From Rhipicephalus microplus (lineage: Eukaryota > Arthropoda > Arachnida > Ixodida > Ixodidae), in assembly GCF_043290135.1 (NCBI RefSeq), contig NC_134705.1:40104771-40168770 (forward strand): a stretch of DNA of 64,000 nucleotides. Reading direction: 5' to 3'. Numbering within the stretch: the stretch's first letter is position 1; every line of letters starts with the position of its first letter. This document shows, in pieces, positions 59,845-64,000 of this stretch. Both the position numbers and the translations under genes were made by a program. The notes under the pieces were generated by a model, which was given only the letters and a program-made list of their open reading frames with translations, was not told the DNA's origin and did no database searches.

Positions 59845-60273
59845 AAGAACATTCTCACTTCATGCCGCGTGACACTGTCCGGACTGTGCGGTCTGTGCAC
59901 CTAACAGCACTGATTTGACGTCCTGTCTGTGAACTTGTTGGTGACGGCCTTCTAATACTCTCAGCGATGCGACTGCAAAGTTTCTAATGCGCAGCTCTTT
60001 AAACAAGTCATTAGTATTTTGACCTACTCAGCGTAGTTGGAACCCATTTATTAAGGTGCAAGTTTGACAGCGGTTATGCCGCGTGATGTTTCATGTAACT
60101 GCTAATTGCCGCGTATCGCGAGTGATAGTGCCGGGTACGACGTATCAATAACGCAGCTGAATGGTCATTCTGACTATAACACCATCAATAATAACTTCTG
60201 CTACTAGAACACACGATCACAGAAGTGCCGGGGACTCGATGCGCAAGCCTTACAAGACTTCTGATTCAATGAG
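59845..60273. other. unassigned stretch (right arm)
   Basis: Mirror of 19885-20314, with no gene or repeat signal of its own. Confidence 0.35.
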
Positions 60274-60574
60274 CGAGCTTTTTTTTTAGCGGTTCATTAA
60301 GACATTGAGAATACTTACTCTTTGCTGGCAATCGTCCATGTTGCTCTGGTGGTCCTTTTTGGTGAGTTCGGTTTGAAGCAGGCATCTCAAGGGATGGCCC
60401 TACAACGACGCGCTCGTACGTCCGCAAGCTCGCACGCTGCAAACAAGGCGAGTCAACGCATCTGCGAGCAGACGACACTGCGCCAACGCTCCGGTTCCCC
60501 AAAGTGCTTTGCGGCCGCCACAGGTGGCGCGCTGTAATTTCAGGAAAGGTCTATTGGCTGGCCATAGGTGACAG
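60274..60574 (-). other. GC-rich block with possible 5' exon (right arm)
   Basis: Mirror of 19560-19860. The MPASNRTHQKGPP frame and the donor are kept. Confidence 0.3.
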
Positions 60575-61043
60575 TGAAGAAGTGCAAATTAGAAGACGAA
60601 TAGATCACGTGTTCAAACGTGGCAGTGGCCGTTCGTCGCTGCGGTAAATGGTATATACGCGAGACCACTGTTAGTTCGGAACCCACGCACGCTGAGCCGC
60701 GTGCCCCAAATTCTTCTTTTTTGAAATAAGGTTTTGTTTTCGTCCGCCAACATTCTGTAGTCCCACAACCCGTTATCCGAGTATCAGCACGTAGTCTTGC
60801 ACAGTGGGACCTGTCGAAATTAGTGCTCAGTGGTCGGTTTATGTACAAGAAAAGCCAGCAAATACTGTCCGGCCAGGCTCTTCACACTCTTTTCTCGGTA
60901 AAATAGTTTGCGCAGTGAGCTGTCATATTTGCTCAAACTGCGAAAGCAAGGCCGCTCAATCACGGCACAAGAATCTGCGACCAGCGGCTGGCCGGGCTCA
61001 TGTTTTTCAACCAAAACCGAAATGTCTCTAAGGGGCGCTGTAA

Positions 61044-61770
61044 GTGTGCCGCTATAAGCCTGATCTGGACATCACTGGGGCGCATGATAACGTTAATCAG
61101 GAGACATTCTGGGATATATTGGAAGAAGTGGGCATACGTGACGACTGTGTACAGCTTTTGAGAGAAATAAACCGAGAAAATGCAGTTTGCATGGAATGGG
61201 GAAGAATAAGTAGCAACGACCGCGCTGAAATTAACAAGGGGTTGAGACAGGGATGTCCTTTGTCCCTGTTGTGATTTATGCTGTACAAGTTGATGATGGA
61301 AATTGCGCTAGAATGTAGCAACATTGGATTTACTCTGTCGCACAAACAGGCCGGCGCGATGGTTGAGCAGAAGCTTCCAGGTCTATTTTATGCTGACGAT
61401 ATTGTCCTATTTGCGGATAGTCACGACTACATTCAATGGCTAGCAGATATATGTAGGATAGAAGGCTTGGGAGCTAGGACTACGATTTAGTGCTAAAAAA
61501 ATGTGGATTGATGGTATTCAGTGATCACGAAGACCAGGTGGTCTCAATACAGGGCCAAGAAATACCTAGGGTAAGCGAGCACAAGTACCTGTAAATATGG
61601 ATAAATAAGAAAGATGTATAAATATGGTGGTACAGGGAAAAACATCGGCACCAAAGGGAAATTAGAATGCTGCGATGATGAGGCACAGAGCGTAATGGGG
61701 ATCCAATAGGTACTAAGTACTTGAAGGTCTGTGGAAAGGCGTAATGGCTCCTGGGCTTACATTTAACAGC
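61044..61770 (+). pseudogene. LINE reverse-transcriptase fragment (right arm)
   Basis: Mirror of 18310-19090 with INKGLRQGCPLS and 'LFYADDIVLFADSHDYIQW'. An extra frame break after ADICR makes it differ from the left copy, where EAGELGLRFSANKM follows. Confidence 0.8.
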
Positions 61771-61855
61771 TCCGTGGCGTACATGCTAGACCCGCACACA
61801 AGTCACCTCCCCGTCATAAAGGGGACGCTGATAGTGTCACGGGGTCGGGACGCGA

Positions 61856-62500
61856 ATGAAGGGAGCGTGGGTGATCAGATCAAACCTCTTGTTTGGCCGG
61901 ACTTGCGGTCACGTTACAGGAACGGCAGATAACCACAAGACACAACGGCGAACAGAGCTTCGGCTGTCGAACAACCGACAAGTGGTGAAGCGCGTCGACA
62001 TATATACACGAGTCATTGAATATTTTAACCTTATCGCTAGTGGTCACGTAGGTTCCAGTTTAATCTTTCATGCTGGCAATGTGGGCGCATTATTAAGAAA
62101 ATTACCTACCACAGCCCAAATCATTTATTCCAGTGATTGATTGATTGATTTGTGGGGTTTAACGTCCCAAAACCACCATTTGAATATGAGAGACGCCGTA
62201 GTGGAGGGCTCCGGAAATTTTGACCACCTGGGGTTCTTTAACGTGCACCCAAATCTGAGTACACGGGCCTACAACATTTCCGCCTCCATCGGAAATGCAG
62301 CCGCCGCAGCCGGGAATCGAACCCGCGACCTGCGGGTCAGCAGCCGAGTACCTTAGCCACTAGACCACCGCGGCGGGGCATTTATTCCAGTGGGATTCTC
62401 AGTCACTGCGAGATCAAGAAAAAAAATAGCAGATGAGGTGATGAAAAACGCTCATCATTTACATAAACCCACCTCATTCCACAATCTCAATGTGATATAA
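61856..62500 (+). repeat. dispersed repeat, right-arm copy, split by a SINE
   Basis: Mirror of 17890-18300. It is interrupted at 62136-62378 by a SINE that is absent from the left arm. Confidence 0.65.
62136..62378 (-). mobile_element. full-length Ruka-like SINE, right arm only
   Basis: Minus-strand copy. The tail gattgattgatt lies at 62136 and the head ends ...cgcggcgggg at 62378. TSD catttattccagtg at 62122-62135 and 62379-62392. The left arm has only one copy of the site (18000-18013, one mismatch), so the SINE inserted after the duplication. Confidence 0.95.
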
Positions 62501-62583
62501 ACCGAATTGCAAGAAGAAGTAATTAAGCCTGTTCACCTGGCTCTCAGACAAAACGAAGGAATCAATTCTATGTGCTGTTGACC

Positions 62584-62880
62584 CTAATTTTGAGGGCCAA
62601 TTATTCCCTCGGCTGCCAAGGTGTATCGACACCCTAATACATCCCCTAAGACTCGGAACTGCTTACACAAAGCACTTCCTACTTTACATTCAGCGAGCGG
62701 CATCGTCAGCTTGTTCGTGTGGCCATGACGACGAAGATGTATATAACCTGTTGACTGTCCGAAACACGACACACGCAGATGGTAACTAAACCAGTAACTC
62801 CAGAAGCTAGATTCTAAGTGAGCGTTTACGCTGAAAAAAATACTCCCATGTCGATCTAGAATAAACCGCAAAGCAATCAT
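62584..62880 (-). other. 98-codon frame kept in both arms (right copy), unknown
   Basis: Mirror of 17501-17797 with a handful of substitutions. No domain. Confidence 0.25.
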
Positions 62881-63336
62881 AGTGATCCAACGTCTTTTTC
62901 AAAGACACAAAAATTTGTGACCAGTATTGAGCAGACTAAGTTGAAAGTGCGCAATGTGATTGTTCTGTTCAAACGAGCCTGTTGGACTGACCGGTGTTGG
63001 ACTATATACACGTGTATATGCTAAATTGTTTCTTAATTATTTTTTCGTCCCAATCAAGTGGAAAATGGTAGCCAGCTTCTTCGTTCGTTTTTTTTTATTT
63101 GAAGGAAAAGAGAGGCTGGCAGAAAAAAGGGCGATGCAGTTATAGATCAAGGAGCAGCTAATTAAACGAGAGGCAGGTGTTTATGTGGTTGTGAAAACAC
63201 ACCTTATAGACTTGGAAGGACCTCCACATATTTGAATTTATGTTTGGCAAGGTTGCAACAGGATCATATCAGAAAGTAAAGGCTTATGAATGCTAATTGA
63301 CTGCGAAGACGAATGTTTCGTGTGAAAGAAACGTAT

Positions 63337-63582
63337 TCAGAGCACCCCTGGATTTTGAATGAGCCGCGCACTTGAATAAACGCAGTATCGTGCACTTTTT
63401 CTGGGCTTGTAGTTTTTCCTGTCGATGACAGTAATCCACTCGCGGTGGAACTCTGCGTTTTTCGTTGCGGATGGTAATATCTTCAATCTGAAAACATCGC
63501 ACCTGAACGATTCCCTCATTGCGTTGTGATCTTTGGCAACAGTGCTGAGTAATGTCTTCCTCTGCGCTGATTGTTTTCGCAT
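63337..63582 (-). pseudogene. THAP-like zinc-finger trace (right arm)
   Basis: Mirror of 16798-17043. It reads the same 'WITVIDRKNYKPRKSARYC' block. In the other frame, a longer open run (63811-63293, 172 codons) exists here because a 36-bp segment near 63730 is absent. Confidence 0.4.
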
Positions 63583-64000
63583 CTAAAGACGGTTTCTTGT
63601 AAGCGGTAGTGGCGTGCATATAGCTGCTTTCTAGTATTTTGAAGTCCCGGGGACGTCGCTCGCCACGTTTACTTGGCGCCACAGATACACGCCGTGGCAG
63701 TTCAAATAAGATGGCGCCTGCGTGCGAGATAGGCATCCTTTGATCTATACTCGAGTAATGGCGTTTGGAGGCTAAAAGCCTCGCTAGCGCAGACGGCCAG
63801 TTCCCTTGCACTCCTCTTTTTTTTTTTGCCCAGGCAGGTACAGAAGTATAGAGGAGGCGCGCTGGCCTGAAAAACGCAAATGATAGATATCATGGTCTCA
63901 GCAGGAATCCAAACAAGGCATTCTACGGGGCAACCAATTATTCTACCACAGAGCCATGCCAAGTCTAGAAACTCCTTTTGAAAAAGACCCTGTGCAGACC

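Larger units (their letters stand above)
54927..64000 (-). repeat. outer part of the right arm of the inverted duplication
   Basis: Reverse complement of 16347-25430. The pairing sum changes from 80347 at the outer end to about 80380, 80134 and 80357 inward. These steps mark a 36-bp indel, a SINE and a TG tract. The match runs to the last base, so the true outer end lies beyond the window. Confidence 0.95.

Overview
The window looks like nuclear DNA of a hard tick (Ixodidae). Five copies of a tRNA-derived SINE resembling the tick Ruka family are present, four with clear target-site duplications (TSDs). There are several LINE lineages, spliced transposase relics, satellite-like arrays and long AT-rich stretches. 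I see no operon, rRNA, CRISPR array or plausible intact host gene. Nearly every coding trace belongs to a mobile element and almost all are broken. The species assignment is inference.

Layout. 1-3448: a PIF/Harbinger element with a Myb/SANT-type protein on + facing a HARBI1-like transposase on -, both with readable introns. 2.85-5.5 kb: the transposase 5' exon and its upstream DNA are repeated about 1.88 kb downstream. 3.5-7.4 kb: remains of a C2H2 zinc-finger/transposase-like gene. 7.87-12.8 kb: LINE 3' ends, two SINEs, a 147-bp-period array and anonymous repeats. 13.26-15.39 kb: a LINE with reverse transcriptase and RNase H.

16347-64000 is one large structure: a diverged inverted duplication with arms of about 10.2 kb. 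The left arm is 16347-26520. The right arm is 31483-32569 plus 54927-64000, reaches the window edge and may continue. Each arm carries the same cargo: a THAP-like trace, a LINE fragment, a 147-bp-period array with an inserted MITE, and a DNA transposon with convergent genes for a SWIM/YqaJ-type protein (+ on the left) and an HTH/DDE transposase (- on the left). That gene pair fits ISL2EU-type elements. The spacer 26521-31482 holds a LINE 3' fragment with a scrambled junction and most of a second LINE whose 3' end runs into the right arm.

The right arm is split by 22.35 kb of DNA (32573-54926) with imperfect terminal inverted repeats and subterminal tandem arrays. The matching left-arm site is uninterrupted. 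This insert contains SINEs, LINE fragments, a Tourist-like MITE, a TA-flanked Tigger/pogo element and, near its right end, exons of a DUF4806-type protein. The arms also differ by a SINE present only on the right and by a TG/CA tract of 241 versus 18 bp, so they have evolved separately since duplication.
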